From assembly GCA_949825045.1 (NCBI GenBank), contig OX463836.1, forward strand, positions 14,298,329-14,362,328: 64,000 bases of DNA, in the 5' to 3' direction. A model generated the notes under the pieces. It did not search any database, was not told the origin of the DNA, and saw only the letters and a list, made by a program, of their open reading frames with translations. Origin of the DNA: Argyresthia goedartella (Eukaryota > Arthropoda > Insecta > Lepidoptera > Argyresthiidae). The translations under genes and the position numbers were made by a program. Shown piece by piece: positions 30,001 through 41,219 of this stretch (position 1 is the stretch's first letter; each line of letters opens with the position of its first letter).

Positions 30001-30424
30001 TATAAGTACATAGGATTGAGTATTTCCGGTGGCAAACTGTAGTCTTATCATCAGATACACTTCACCAAGTCAAGCTGCCCGAGAAGTGCAGCTTCCAGAA
30101 TACTAAATAAAGCCTACAGGTGTTCATATATTGTTTGAAGAGTTTCTGCTGGATTTCTACATGATACCATCATCAGGTTCTGATTGACGTTGGTAAATTG
30201 TTGAGTAGCTCTCCTGATACGTCACCATAACATCCATTTCACCATATACATTATGACAAGAATACATTACTTAGCAATCGTAAAAAAGTAACCATATCGC
30301 AACTTTTGGGATACCTAGTATTAAGCGGTTCCGCTAGCCATCCGTCTGTGGTCTTCATCAGGTGTTCCACTTAACAAAATTATGCATCCTGAAAAATACA
30401 CAATTAACTATGTTGGGTGTCTCT

Positions 30425-30745
30425 GGAATGTTGTTTACAAAGTTATTGGTGCGGCTACTTTCACACTCCATGTACGTAACCAGGTGCATTCATAAGTTTG
30501 TATGTGGTATTGAAAGAATTGTTGTATGGGAGCCCGCTTATAATATAATGAAATAAATAATTATTTCATTATATTTTTTAGTATTTGTTGTTATGTCGGC
30601 AACAGAAATACATCATCTATGAAAATTTCAACTGTCTAACTATCACGGATCATGAGTTTCATCCTGGTGACAGGCAGACAGACGGACAGCGGAGTCATAA
30701 TAATAGGGTCTCGTTTTTACCTTTGGGTACGGAACTCTAAAAAGG
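30425..30745 (+). repeat. Dispersed repeat family B copy
   Basis: GTTTACAAAGTTATTGGTGC, CACACTCCATGTACGTAACC, TATCACGGATCATGAG, a GACAGACGGACAGCGGAG run and GGTACGGAACTCTAAAA follow the family order, with an internal ATTTCATTAT duplication near 30550. Confidence 0.75.
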
Positions 30746-30844
30746 ACATAAAAATTCAAAATAAACATCCCAATGCCTGATGAATTGAGAACTTCCACCT
30801 TCTTTGGAGTCTGTTAACAATGGCGTGGCGAGGGCTTGCCTCCA

Positions 30845-31055
30845 AACATTTACATTTACATACAGGCACATACATTGCTTCTAGACCCACACTGGGATAC
30901 CCTGTGTCGTGGGAACCAGAAACAGCGACGTCACACACATATAAACATCCAAGACCTGGGTTTTTTTTTCTCTACCCCAGCCGGGGATCGAACCCGGGAC
31001 CTCTCGCATGGTAGGCGGAGCCTCAACCGCTGCGCCACAGACTTCGTCGCCAAAG
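30845..31055 (-). mobile_element. SINE-1 copy
   Basis: On the minus strand: a tRNA-like head with A-box-like TGGCGCAGCGG and B-box GGTTCGATCCC, then CCCAGGTCTTGGATG, ACGTCGCTGTTTCTGG, TTCCCACGACACAG and TGTATGTGCCTGTATG. This copy has the motif TTTATATGTGTG at the place where another copy (59540) is interrupted by a MITE. Confidence 0.85.
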
Positions 31056-31080
31056 CTCCACGCGATACCTTCTTTAAACG

Positions 31081-31905
31081 TATGACATTTAATTAGCTGA
31101 CCATATTTTGGGGAATGATAGTAATGCTAATATATAGTAATGATAGAATTTTATTACAAAAGAAATGCGTCAGAATAATTGCTAATATAGACAATATGAC
31201 TAGCTGCAAGCCCTATTTTAAAAAATATAAAATAACACTAACTTCTATCTATATATTAGAAATCAGCAACTTTGTAAAAAAAACTTACATATGTTCCCAA
31301 AATATTCCCGTCCAAATAATTTAAGACCTAAAAGCTACTTATCCTGTCCCCAGACAAAACTTAAAATGGTACAATGTAGTCCCTTTACCATGGCTACAAA
31401 AATATATAATAATTTACCCAAAAATCTCCAGGAAATGGAAGATTTAACAAAATTTTAAAAACTTTTAAAATGTTACCTCGCCGAAAAATGCTACTACTAA
31501 ATGCTGCAGGAATTCTTCGAAGATAAAAATTATTAGGAAAATAAATTTAGTCTCTTTAACCTGTGAACAGCTGATCGGGTCAATGTAAAAGTTATGTGTA
31601 GATAAATTTGTTATACCCTGTCAGGGTGCATGTACCCTACATACATACACCTGTAGTGTGTATTGTACATGTTATATGCAAATAAATGAATATGAATATG
31701 AATATGAATAATCATCAGCATGAACAAGATTCCCCAAGAATCATCTGGTCGCAAATGAAAAAAAAGCGTACATTGACCCGATCAGCTGATTGCAAGTTAC
31801 TAAGGAAGACCATAAAAAAATCGCGACCATATGTTTCTTGGGGAAAGTTGTTCATAATGGAAGAACTATCATTCCCCAATATGTGGTCAGCTAATTAAAC
31901 GTCAC
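31081..31905. mobile_element. TA-type foldback MITE split by a LINE insertion
   Basis: The left end TGACATTTAATTAGCTGACC (31083) and the right end, complement of GTGACGTTTAATTAGCTGAC (ending near 31905), match the complete copy at 59627-59883. Inner foldback parts (GGGGAATGATAGT; ACTATCATTCCCC) also match. About 590 bp of LINE sequence lies between, so a 250-bp MITE has been lengthened by insertion. Confidence 0.82.
31115..31715 (+). mobile_element. 5'-truncated LINE fragment with ATATGA tail
   Basis: One frame reads LLQKKCVRIIANIDNMTSCK, PYFKKYKITLTSIYILEISN and FVKKTYIC, the end of a LINE reverse transcriptase protein (the AQKR/SCRPYF region that follows the RT in CR1- and jockey-like elements). 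The 3' end is a simple tail, AATGAATATGAATATGAATA, ending near 31713. It is a 5'-truncated, tailed copy as expected from target-primed insertion, lying inside the MITE. Confidence 0.75.
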
Positions 31906-31949
31906 CCTGTTTTTATCCTGAACTCGCCTTTTCCTCTCAATAACATAGC

Positions 31950-32130
31950 ATCCACCAACTGGTACAGTGCACTGGTGGATCGAACAGCACTCCCTAGCAG
32001 ACGGTGGATCCTAAAGGACTTGCAACTGTCACAGGATCCACTCAGACAAAGGTGGATCATAGTGAACCTCAGAGTGCTGTTCGCTCCACTGGTGGATCAA
32101 GTTGATCCATCCTATGGGATTGAGGGGCCT
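31950..32130. repeat. Inverted repeat with CCACTGGTGGATC ends
   Basis: CACTGGTGGATCGAACAGCACTC (31970) and GAGTGCTGTTCGCTCCACTGGTGGATC (about 32070) are inverted, with further GGTGGATC and GGATCCACT motifs between them, so the region can form a long imperfect hairpin. Family D (ACCACACGGGGTGGCAGAG) follows at once. Confidence 0.65.
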
Positions 32131-32639
32131 TTTACCACACGGGGTGGCAGAGACAGTAGGTCCAAGTTCCAGACAAATAATCCCAGTTTTATAACACCGC
32201 AATTCACAATGTATGTCCAACATAGATATAGATAGAAGTATGCCATTAAATATATAACAGCAGAATGACAAAATTGTGGGTTAGGTTATTACGGGAACCA
32301 TTAGCGAACCTTCATTCAATTTTATTTTAGCTACACTCCTTGCCTCTTTTTTAAACAGGCTAAACAGGATATACTCCAGGATTTAAGGCTAGAGGAAATA
32401 AAGGAAAAAAGCTCAACCGGCAAAAGCCTTTTAAGACCTGCGACAGAGGCATAAGTTTATCTGTGCAAGTTTCAATCTGCGAAAGCACCAACCCGCCCAA
32501 ACCTCATGTAGGGTGTCTCACACTGGGAAATATACGGGACACTTTCGGGACAAAGCTTGCTAATAGATAAAACAAATATTTGTATAGAGGCAAATATTGC
32601 TTCTGATTTACTCCACGTTAGTAACATAACATACTGTCA

Positions 32640-32890
32640 CGTGAGGCACAATTGTACCCACGTTTAGCCAGTTATTCGATTTCGTGTGACAGGTGGCTAG
32701 CCCATCGCCGCAGCTATGGAGAAATGAAGGTATCCTCAAGATGTTTACCATCACCATTAGAACGTCTGTGAAATGTACTTGCGATAAACTACTTATCTCA
32801 TCGGTACATGGTCAGCACTGGAATGGAACCCGCATCTCCTGCGTGAAAAGCGAGCGTGAAACCCACTAGACCACATTCTGGATAGTTTTA
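32640..32890 (-). mobile_element. SINE-3 copy with the GCTAGCCCATCGCC block
   Basis: The order is GTACCCACGTTTAGCCAGT, GTGACAGGTGGCTAGCCCATC, GCCGCAGCTATGG, TAAACTACTTATCTCAT, GGTACATGGTCAGCACTGG and ATCTCCTGCGTGAAAAG, then AAACCCACTAGACCAC. Read in reverse, the end has a tRNA-like A box (CTAGTGGGTTT) and B box (GGTTCCATTCC). It matches 42890-43135. Confidence 0.7.
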
Positions 32891-33509
32891 ATATATCTTC
32901 TCATTACGCTACTTCTAGAAGTAGATGTTAAGGCGATACCTCGTCTGTGCAAAGGTCCCCGTTCCAGGAAGAAAGACCCGCAGTGTGAGAGGGACGGAAT
33001 CGGGAAAAAATTAAAAAACGTAGCGATAAACCACAGAATAATTGTTTAAAAATAAACTTCCAGTTCCACAATGAGATTAGTTAGGATTTCAGAATTTCAG
33101 GAAAAAATAAAACAATTTAGAGGTGTTTTCGTAATTAAATTCTATCGAGAAAAATTCATCAAATCGCGTTTTCCTTGAGTGAAAATCTTAATCAAATACT
33201 CAATAAACGTTAACCCAAAAATCTGTAGATGACTTCATGGTGGAGTAAATGGATTCGAAAAAAACCCCATTTTTTTTTCGTAGCACCTTAAGACACTTTA
33301 GTGATGTAAAGTAATGAATCGAAATTTGAAAAAATGACTTTTGGATTGGTGACACTAAAGCGAGTGTAAATCTGTCCTTCTGCCATGGCGCCAACAGCTG
33401 GGAATTGGGTAAAGTGGTTCCAATAGAGGACCGACCACCCGCCTGTGTTCAGGGGGCGTCCCACTCATCATCATATATCTAGGTATTCTACCAATATATA
33501 TCTGCCAAC

Positions 33510-33790
33510 CACTAAGGTAATGGCATAAGGCGTAACGATAAGTCTATTAGCAAGGTATATATGTCGTGGTCGTATCATAGAGTTGATTCTTTCATGAAAT
33601 GGCTAACTATGGTAGAATTGTAAGTTTCACTGAACGAAGAAATCTTTTAGGGAAAAATATTGAGGTAGCTCAGGTAAAGACTAAAGGGGCCGAGCGCAGA
33701 GAAGCATCCGAATAGTCTTCGTGTTAGTTTTATACATGTGGTTCGAACAAAAAACAACACGTAGTGCTGAATAAAAATGCTTTTAAGAAA
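33510..33790. repeat. Dispersed repeat shared with 6070-6340
   Basis: The blocks GAATAGTCTTCGTGTTAGTT and CACGTAGTGCTGAATAAAAA correspond to those at 6270-6330, with weaker similarity upstream around GTCGTGGTCG and GTAAGTTTCACTGAA. Confidence 0.55.
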
Positions 33791-33928
33791 TTAAACCCTT
33801 TCTGACCGTTTCATAAAATGGTCGGTCGGATCATGAAATGGACAAATTTCACGGAATGATCAATTCAATGATATAGCCGCGACATATACATATATCCCAA
33901 GGTTTCTTGGCGCCTGAGTGAGACACCT

Positions 33929-33950
33929 ACTCTCTCTCTCTCTCTCTCTC
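33929..33950. repeat. CT microsatellite
   Basis: About eleven uninterrupted CT dinucleotides lie within CTACTCTCTCTC...TCTCGCCC. Confidence 0.95.
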
Positions 33951-34499
33951 GCCCATGTTTGCATCTCCCTTGTTCCCACGCACCGCTACCCATTCCAGGC
34001 GGCACTCCGGCGCCAAGGAAATTGGCATCAAGTATACATACTAAAAATTAAGGTATTGCGAAGGGCTTTGGCGGCAAATCGACGCTACGTCATTTTCATC
34101 AGTTTTTTCTGATCAATGAAAAGGACATATTGCCGATTTTCTCACCACAGCTCAGCGTTAGACCATATTAGGAAGACCATGATGTTTGTCAAAGTTTGTT
34201 ACATTTGTCCACCAAAATCAAAACAAATAGTCACCCTACTCGCAAGTTTTCGTCACAAAATTGTAAACTGCGCGATGCCCGGCGACTATGTACACTCGCC
34301 TTCAATATTAAGCCACACTTTTTCTCACTTATCCATTCTTATTACTTACGCCACAGGGCTCAAAATCGTTACTTATAACATCTTAAAAATGTGAACATCC
34401 AGTCGACAGCCAAAGCTTTCCTTTAGATAACCTCTACCCACTTGTGTTAAGTGCAATATTGCAACAAAAATGTTATACTAGATCTTTCATAACAATTCA

Positions 34500-34600
34500 C
34501 TATTTCTTTATTGCCACAAATCACATAAAAAAACAAGTATTACATGAAAATAGTGTACAAATGCGAGATTATCTCTAAGAGATCTCTTCCTGCCAACCAG
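34500..34600 (-). mobile_element. LINE 3'-end fragment
   Basis: TATTTCTTTATTGCCACAAA, then AATGCGAGATTATCTCTAAG, is the same tail type as at 26235 and 41783, more diverged. Confidence 0.5.
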
Positions 34601-34809
34601 GTTAAGATAGACGTGTCTTCGACTGTACCTACCACCGAATAGGTTTTCTGAGTAACAAATATTTACATACATATTCGAATTTTACTCGCTGGAAAACTGA
34701 ATGGCGAACATTTTATTTGTACGCGCTGAAGAGAAATATGCGGATGAAATCTTGTAGGCCATGTAGTTTTCTTTTGCACAATTTTTGGTTTTGTTCTTAT
34801 CAATGGTTT

Positions 34810-35040
34810 ACCTTTTTAGGGTTTCGTTTCTGAAGGGTGCCATACGGGACCGGAATGATAAGCCTCCGCTGTTTGTCCGTCCGTCCGTCCGCCCGTCAGC
34901 GGGCTGTATCCAAAGAACCGTAATAGTTAAAGAGTTGAAATTTTCACAGAATGTGTATTTCTGTTGCCGCTACAAGCCACAAATAATGAACTACATGACA
35001 TTTTATATATTACAGTGGGTCCCCATACAAGAGACGTGAT
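34810..35040 (-). repeat. Dispersed repeat family B copy (reverse)
   Basis: TTTAGGGTTTCGTTTCTGAAGG, CGTCCGTCCGTCCGCCC, AAATTTTCACAGAATGTGTA and GGTCCCCATACAA are reverse-complement family B landmarks. Confidence 0.7.
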
Positions 35041-35109
35041 TTAACATCAGCCGCGATATAACAAACCATAACATGATTGTAGTATGATCGTAGATTTCGC
35101 GGCTTATCA

Positions 35110-35275
35110 CATGGTTGTGGTGGCGCAATTGGTTTGATATCGGTTTCGCAATCTCAGCGTTCTTGGTTCGAGTCCACGTTCGGACATTATAAGATTTATA
35201 TTTTAATTTTTCGTTTTTAATTATGGATGTATATCTGAAATAAATAAATATTATTATTATTATTATAACATTATT
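35110..35275 (+). mobile_element. tRNA-derived SINE (SINE-4)
   Basis: TGGTGGCGCAATTGGTTTGA (A box) and TTGGTTCGAGTCCACG (B box) lie 45 bp apart, followed by an AT-rich body and a tail AAATAAATAAATATTATTATT. The cloverleaf is not foldable enough for a tRNA gene, and the 3' body and tail indicate a SINE. Family B sequence follows. Confidence 0.7.
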
Positions 35276-35414
35276 CTCTTTTAGTTTATTATTTTTAGTG
35301 CTTGAGTTTTCTTGTACGATGCTACGGAACCCTTGGTGTGCGAGTCCGACCCGCACTTGACCGATTATTCAATATGGCGGCTGTAATATTTAAGAACAAA
35401 ATGTTAATTGAAAC

Positions 35415-36560
35415 TTATAGGTAGCAGTGGGCGAAAACAAGGAGTGGAGTCAAGAGACAATATGTGAGACAATTTGGTGTTATGACCCGCCGGGATATGA
35501 CCAAAGAAACTTATACGTAGCAGTGGCCGAAAACAAGAAGTGGAGTCAAGAGACAATATGTGAGACAATTTGGTGTTATGACCCGCCGGGATATGACCAA
35601 AGAAACTTATACGTAGCAGTGGGCGAAAACAAGAAGTGGAGTCAAGAGACAATATGTGAGACAATTTGGTGTTATGACCCGCCGGGATATGACCAAAGAA
35701 ACTTATACGTAGCAGTGGCCGAAAACAAGAAGTGGAGTCAAGAGACAATATGTGAGACAATTTGGTGCTATGACCCGCCGGGATATGACCAAAGAAACTT
35801 ATACGTAGCAGTGGCCGAAAACAAGAAGTGGAGTCAAGAGACAATATGTGAGACAATTTGGTGTTATGACCCGCCGGGATATGACCAAAGAAACTTATAC
35901 GTGGCAGTGGCCGAAAACAAGAAGTGGAGTCAAGAGACAATATGTGAGACAATTTGGTGTTATGACCCGCCGGGATATGACCAAAGAAACTTATACGTAG
36001 CAGTGGCCGAAAACAAGAAGTGGAGTCAAGAGACAATATGTGAGACAATTTGGTGTTATGACCCGCCGGGATACGTAGCAGTGGCCGAAAACAAGAAGTG
36101 GAGTCAAGAGACAATATGTGAGACAATTTGGTGCTATGACCCGCCGGGATATGACCAAAGAAACTTTACGTAGCAGTGCGCGAAAACAAGAAGTGGAATC
36201 AAGAGACAATATGTGAGACAATTTAGTGCTATGACCCGCCCCGGGATATGATCAAAGAAACTTATACGTAGCAGTGCGCGAAAACAAAAAGTGGAGTCAA
36301 GAGACAATATGTGAGACAATTTGGTGTTATGACCCGCCGGGATATGACCAAAGAAACTTATACATAGCAGTGCGCGAAAACAAAAAGTGGAGTCAAGAGA
36401 CAATATGTGAGACAATTTGGTGCTATGACCCGCCCCGGGATATGATCAAAGAAACTTATACGTAGCAGTGCGCGAAAACAAAAAGTGGAGTCAAGAGACA
36501 ATATGTGAGACAATTTGGTGCTATGACCCGCCGGGATATGACCAAAGAAACTTATATGAA
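35415..36560. repeat. 96-bp minisatellite, 12 copies
   Basis: GAGACAATATGTGAGACAAT recurs every 96 bp from 35453 to about 36029, then at 36107, 36205, 36301, 36397 and 36495. One unit (around 36072) lacks about 18 bp between GGGATA and CGTAGCAG. The right-hand units carry shared variants (GCGCGAAAACAAAAAG, GCCCCGGGATATGATC), so they form a subgroup. Because 96 is 32 codons, a 248-codon frame is open on + and a 240-codon frame on -, both of them artefacts of the period. Confidence 0.95.
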
Positions 36561-36589
36561 AATGATATCAAGTCCCAATATATTTAAAA

Positions 36590-37715
36590 GTCGCGTGAAG
36601 AAGCATTACCAATCTCTTAAGAATTACAGGTGGTATGTATGTATGTAAGTATTTATTAGCACATGTGTATATAATAGTAGTAGTTAGTATTATTTTATAA
36701 GTATTTAATACATAATTATTCTATTTTATTTATTAATATTTATGTAAGTACTCGTTTATTTCGTCATATTGTTGTACAGGTCTACACCTGCTCAGCAATC
36801 AACTTTCCCACTTTAACCTGGTTTGCTGGTTTTTGTATCATTTGTGTGCAATAAATAAATTTTACTCAAACAAAGCTAGTAATGTGGTCATTATTTTGAC
36901 AACCTGCTTTGAGCAAAGTCGACATTGCTGCGCTACTTGGAGGAGCCAGAAAAGGTGCCGGCAATTTCCTTTGAAAATACATTACTGTCGTATTTTAGCG
37001 ACCGGCAATTACCTGTCAAATTCCATGATTGTTTCGAAAATGGTAAAAAAAAGATAGCGCAAAAAGGCTTTATTCAGAATGGTTATGTGTGACAAAAAAA
37101 AGAGCGGGAGATCTTCTTGCCACTAAAAAAGGTACTGCAAAAAGGCTTTATTCAGAATTCGGTTATGTGTGACAAAACTAAAAAACTCACTCAATTTTAT
37201 AATAACCTGGTGTTATTTAATTACTCGCATTATTTGAGTAAAGTACTATACAAGCCTTGGTCCGCAATGACTGCACTGCTGGCCACACTATGAAGGCCTC
37301 GAGCTTAGCTTAGCTTAGCTACGCTCTCGGCCTATAAGCTTGGTCACCCTTGCAGCCTTTGATGTCCGCGCTATAAAAGCCTCGACTTCGGTCTCGGCAT
37401 TTATTCCAGCTTGTCCATCAAAGGCTGCGAAGCTGATCGCGCTGTGTAGGCCTTGAGCTGCGCTGTGCTGCGCTTTCGGCCACCAACAGTGCGACCAGCA
37501 ACGCAGTCATTGCAGACCGCGTCAGTAATGTACTAATGAATTATATCGAGATTAACAATTAGACACATATATATCCACTTTATGCGGTTAGCACAGCACC
37601 GTGAGGATTAACGCTATACAGAGACAAGAGGCCTGTGCACCTCCGTAGCTCGATGTGGTGTGTGTGTGATGATGAGAATCCGGTCCAAGTTGACGCGTCT
37701 GTTGGTACCTATTTT
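36590..37715. other. Gene-free stretch with low-complexity patches
   Basis: There is a 40-bp direct repeat (AAAAAGGCTTTATTCAGAAT at 37062 and 37139) and a patch of GCTTAGCTTAGCTTAGCTACG and CTTCGGTCTCGGC-type sequence at 37290-37500 resembling the 13990-14170 patch. I see no gene. Confidence 0.5.
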
Positions 37716-37719
37716 CACG

Positions 37720-37915
37720 GTGTTTAGGGTTCCCTACCCGAATGGTCCGAATGGAGCCCTATTGCTGTCACTCACGTGCCCGTCCGTCCGTTCTTCCGTC
37801 GTGTCACACAGGTTTTACAGCCACATGGTTAATGCTAGTCTTCAAAATTTCACATTAACATCTTGTTGATCCAAATCCAAAGCTTTTAAGGGGGGTTCCC
37901 ATACAGCTAAAGTGC
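37720..37915 (-). repeat. Dispersed repeat family B copy (reverse)
   Basis: TTTAGGGTTCCCTACCCGAA, GCCCGTCCGTCCGTTC and GGGGGTTCCCATACAG are reversed family B landmarks. Confidence 0.65.
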
Positions 37916-38039
37916 GCGCGAAAAAAAAAGACCTACCCCATAGAGTGGGGCATCGTTGGTAGGTATACTGTCCGTGTAACCACAAAAAACATTAAGCAGC
38001 GTTTAACCTCAAAACAATAATAAATAAATTATACCTTGG

Positions 38040-38275
38040 AAACTATTTACACACACTAGGATTCTCTGTATTTTGGGTACTAGACAACGATACATATACT
38101 TATATAGATAAATATTATACTTAGGTAAATAAACAACCATGTAGTCATGGTTACATGGTACAAATATCCGTTCTCATCAGACAACTATTTGCCCCCACCG
38201 GGACTCGAACCCGGGACCCTTGGCTTCGTAGGCAGGGTCACAGGCGACTCGGCCATTCGGGTCGTCGACGTTACG
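38040..38275 (-). mobile_element. SINE-2 copy (tRNA-derived)
   Basis: Read on the minus strand the head has GACCCGAATGGCCGAGTCGC (A box), TTCGTAGG in complement, and GGGTTCGAGTCCCGGTGGGG (B box), then AAATAGTTGTCTGATGAGAA and TATATAAGTATATGTATCG. A second copy is at 47285-47420. The sequence is close to a real tRNA (possible cloverleaf), but the shared non-tRNA body shows it is a SINE. Confidence 0.8.
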
Positions 38276-38279
38276 TTAC

Positions 38280-39780
38280 ATTTTTATTTTTAACAAGTGT
38301 CGAACAGTAGATTATTTTTTGTGGTAAGGCCCTGTATATTTTGTTTCAAAAAATATTGTACAACAAAGGAATGAGAAGCCACCAGAGTCAGCCATTTTTA
38401 TAAAATTGTCTACCCACTACATTTTTAACTTTTCATTGACCTATAACCGGGGTGGGCAACCCGTTTCATAGACATTTTTTCAAATTATATTAAAGCTAAA
38501 CCAATCGACCAATTCAGGGGACCGCAGAGCTGGCGCCTACCTAGCTCAACGCATCAGTATTGCGATACAGCGAGGTAACAGTGCCAGCGTCTTGGGCACC
38601 CTCCCGTCCGGCAGCGAACTCAGGGAAATTTTTAATTTAGTTTAGTGCAGTTATAGTTTAGTTTTAGTTTATAATATATAATAGGTAAAAACTGTTTCTT
38701 AATATTTGAACACAAAAAATATGTGATAATTCAGTAAAAAAACAACCAATCGATATATTATTTGATTACTTACCTACTAATGTTATTATGCCAGCAGTTT
38801 AAAATACGTATTATTTTTTTATATGAGCTCCAGTAAGACATCTTATGGCAAAAACACTTCATCAGTCATCGAATTTAGCACTGATATTTTTTTTGAATTA
38901 ATTTATCTTAGTGGATCAAAACAAAATTCTTGGTTGCTCTTGAAAATCTGGGAAATTTTGTTTATAGTAAGTTTTGGTTTTTTCGCCTCAAACCCAATTT
39001 TTAGGTCATATATTTTACTATCAAATTCCAGTATATTGATAAGTCTGATTTTTTATTTGAATTTCTCTCATTTTTAGGCTTACAATCTACATTTGGTACG
39101 GAAACCCAAATGACGTCTGAGAAACTACGTCTACGATGCTACGTATACGAGGCACAATTGTGCATACATTTATTTTAAAAAAATGTCAAGGGGCTAGCCC
39201 ATCGCTGCAGCTATGAAGACTAACATGTGAGTCAAAGAGGCACTAGCAAGGTTCCGTACACTTAACTTACCCCCAGATTCTGAAGAGTGCTCTTATGTAA
39301 CAGGCCGTTAATCGTAGATTAATTCTAAATAACTGCAAGTGATTGGCAGAAATAAGTTTGACATGAGATAAACAGTCGGATACATTTAAATATTATAATA
39401 GGTCTTCCAGAAACCGGACGTTAATATCACAAGTGAACTTGTGGAGCATTCTAAAATGTAAGAAAGTTAAGGTTGTCAAGAGCGTCAATGAATGTCTCAA
39501 TGAAAGTCTCGGAATGTGAGATAATAAGCTGGAAACTTGCAACAAGCCTTTGTTTGGGCTTCCTTAATGTTGTCCTAAAAGTCACAATAAATCATGTGTC
39601 GGCGTCTTAAGTTATTGATGGTCAAAAGTGTTATAAGTCGGTTTTTCGGAAATATCTCGCTTCCTATGGTCCCAATGATAATGGCATCTTGGTGAAAATT
39701 GTAGGGCAAAACATTATAAATACTGTGTCAAAAGTCATAATAATCACGTGTCCGCATCTCACGTTATTCAAGCTAAAATT
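38280..39780. other. Gene-free stretch
   Basis: There is a GCTAGCCCATCGCTGCAGC fragment at 39190-39215. An AT-rich 84-codon frame at 38823-39077 has no recognisable domain, and I do not call it. Nothing else is recognised. Confidence 0.5.
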
Positions 39781-39782
39781 CA

Positions 39783-39945
39783 AGGTGACATTTAATTAGC
39801 TGACCATATTTTAGATGATAGTACCCGTCTTTATGAACAACTTTCCCCAAGAAACATATGGTCGCAAATGAAAACAATTATTGGGTGCCCCATAGTAACT
39901 TGTAATCAGCTTATCGGGTAAATGTACAGAGGGACATTTTTTTTC
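39783..39945. mobile_element. Left half of the TA-type foldback MITE
   Basis: GTGACATTTAATTAGCTGAC, then GATGATAGTACCC, AACTTTCCCCAAGAAACATA and AGCTTATCGGGTAAATGTAC, corresponds to the left half of 59627-59883. The right half is missing and family B begins within about 20 bp. Confidence 0.8.
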
Positions 39946-39954
39946 TCACCACAG

Positions 39955-40285
39955 GGATGGTGTGGAGTGAATAGTTTGGATTTTACAAAATGTTGTTTAC
40001 AAAGTTATTGGTGCGGTTACTTTCACACTCCATGTACGTAACCAGGTGCATTCATAAGTTTGTATGTGGTATTGAAAGAATTGTTGTATGGGAGCCTGTT
40101 TATTTTATTCTGTTTTTTAGTATTTGTTATTATAGCGGCAACAGAAATACATCACCTGCGACAGTTTAATCTGTCTAACTATCACGGTTCATGATATACA
40201 GCCTGGTGACAGACGGACGGACGGACAGCGGAGGCTTAGTAATAGGGTCCCGTTTGGCACCCTTCAGGTACGGAACCCTGAAAAT
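39955..40285 (+). repeat. Dispersed repeat family B copy
   Basis: GGATGGTGTGGAGTGAATAG, GTTATTGGTGCGGTTACTTT, TGTATGTGGTATTGAAAG, a GACGGACGGACGGACAG run and CCTTCAGGTACGGAACCCTG are in the family order. It is one of the most complete copies. Confidence 0.8.
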
Positions 40286-40539
40286 GGGTTTTGGCAAATA
40301 TCTCGCTTATTATCTCTCATTCCGAGGTGAAACTCTAAGTAACCTGATCTCGTCCCTGCACTGAGGGACTGCAGGTTGGGGTAAATGTACTAGATAGTTA
40401 CTGCAGGATGGTGCTTAATCAAAATTGGACCGATGGGCGCTTTCTGATACTTGGGCCGCTAAGATGGCAATTGATTGTCTAGCTTTAACTCTCCTTAGCT
40501 GGGGAAACTAACTAGTCTTCTAGAAATAAAACGTGGTGG

Positions 40540-40605
40540 TGGCAGCTACGCTACCACGTATGGGAAAAGGTGTGACGCTATGTATGTATGTATGTATGGG
40601 TGAGT
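40540..40605. repeat. Family D fragment with ATGT microsatellite
   Basis: GCTACGCTACCACGTATGGG, AAAAGGTGTGACGCT, then four or more ATGT repeats, as is common at the end of this family. Confidence 0.65.
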
Positions 40606-40829
40606 CTAGCGCGGAAACCTCAAGCTAACCCATTATTTAATACCCCAGCTTAAAGAGACAGTCTTTTTGTACCTCTGAACATGTTTAATCATTGTATTTT
40701 TGGGTGAAATTATAGTATATGGTTGCACCGAGCTGACAGCAATTCATTGTTGCACCGAGTGCTTATTGGGAGACCGAGCGCCAACGAGGGCTCGCAAAGG
40801 CACGATTGCAATATAAATTACTTTATCTA

Positions 40830-41215
40830 CACACGTATCATAAACCCTCTTTACTGCGTTCAAAAACCGCACGTTACGATCAGCATTGTGTTAAACTACT
40901 TGGTAAAAACTCGTTTCGTATCTGGAAAACTACACATAATGGTCATTATGTGTAGTTTTTCTACATATAATGACATTCAAATTTCGAACGCCGACGCCCA
41001 CCCGCGTGCCGTCCCTAGTTTGTCTGTGAAGTTGGTACTGACATTCAAATTTCGAACGCCGACGCCCGCCTGCGAGAAGTTGGTACTACAGAACAAGCTA
41101 AACAATTGCAGAACCACAATGCCGGTCAAACATGCGGTTCCTGAACACATCAAAAAGAGCTTATGATATGTGTGTAGATAAACTAGTGTATGTAACTGTA
41201 CATAATTAGGCATTA
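40830..41215. repeat. Dispersed repeat family F copy
   Basis: It matches 63440-63805 over about 380 bp: CATAAACCCTCTTTACTGCG, TTCGAACGCCGACGCCC, GAACAAGCTAAACAA, ACAATGCCGGTC, ACATGCGGTTCCTGAAC and ATGATATGTGTGTAGATAAA. A 60-bp internal piece (ACATTCAAATTTCGAACGCC) is duplicated here but not in the other copy. A partial third copy is at 58440-58560. A 147-codon open frame in this region is not supported as a gene. Confidence 0.85.
40926..40959. repeat. Perfect 16-bp inverted repeat, 2-nt loop
   Basis: AAAACTACACATAATG pairs with 40944-40959 around GT. In the related copy at 63550 the equivalent hairpin is shorter (ACATTATG, AC, CATAATGT). Confidence 0.93.
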
Positions 41216-41219
41216 TAAC

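Noticed and set aside
35404..36173. Open frames of 248 (+) and 240 (-) codons
   Set aside because: Pure products of a 96-bp tandem repeat; no start context, domain or flanking gene structure.
38188..38275. Possible tRNA gene on the minus strand
   Set aside because: Good A and B boxes, but the flanking body is shared with 47285-47420 and several other copies, so these are tRNA-derived SINEs. The same holds for the heads at 43318-43502, 48836-49033 and 35110-35275.
38823..39077. 84-codon hydrophobic open frame
   Set aside because: Very AT-rich, no family resemblance, no neighbouring exon signals; likely chance.
40723..41166. 147-codon open frame
   Set aside because: Lies mostly within dispersed repeat family F and is not conserved as a frame in the copy at 63440-63805.
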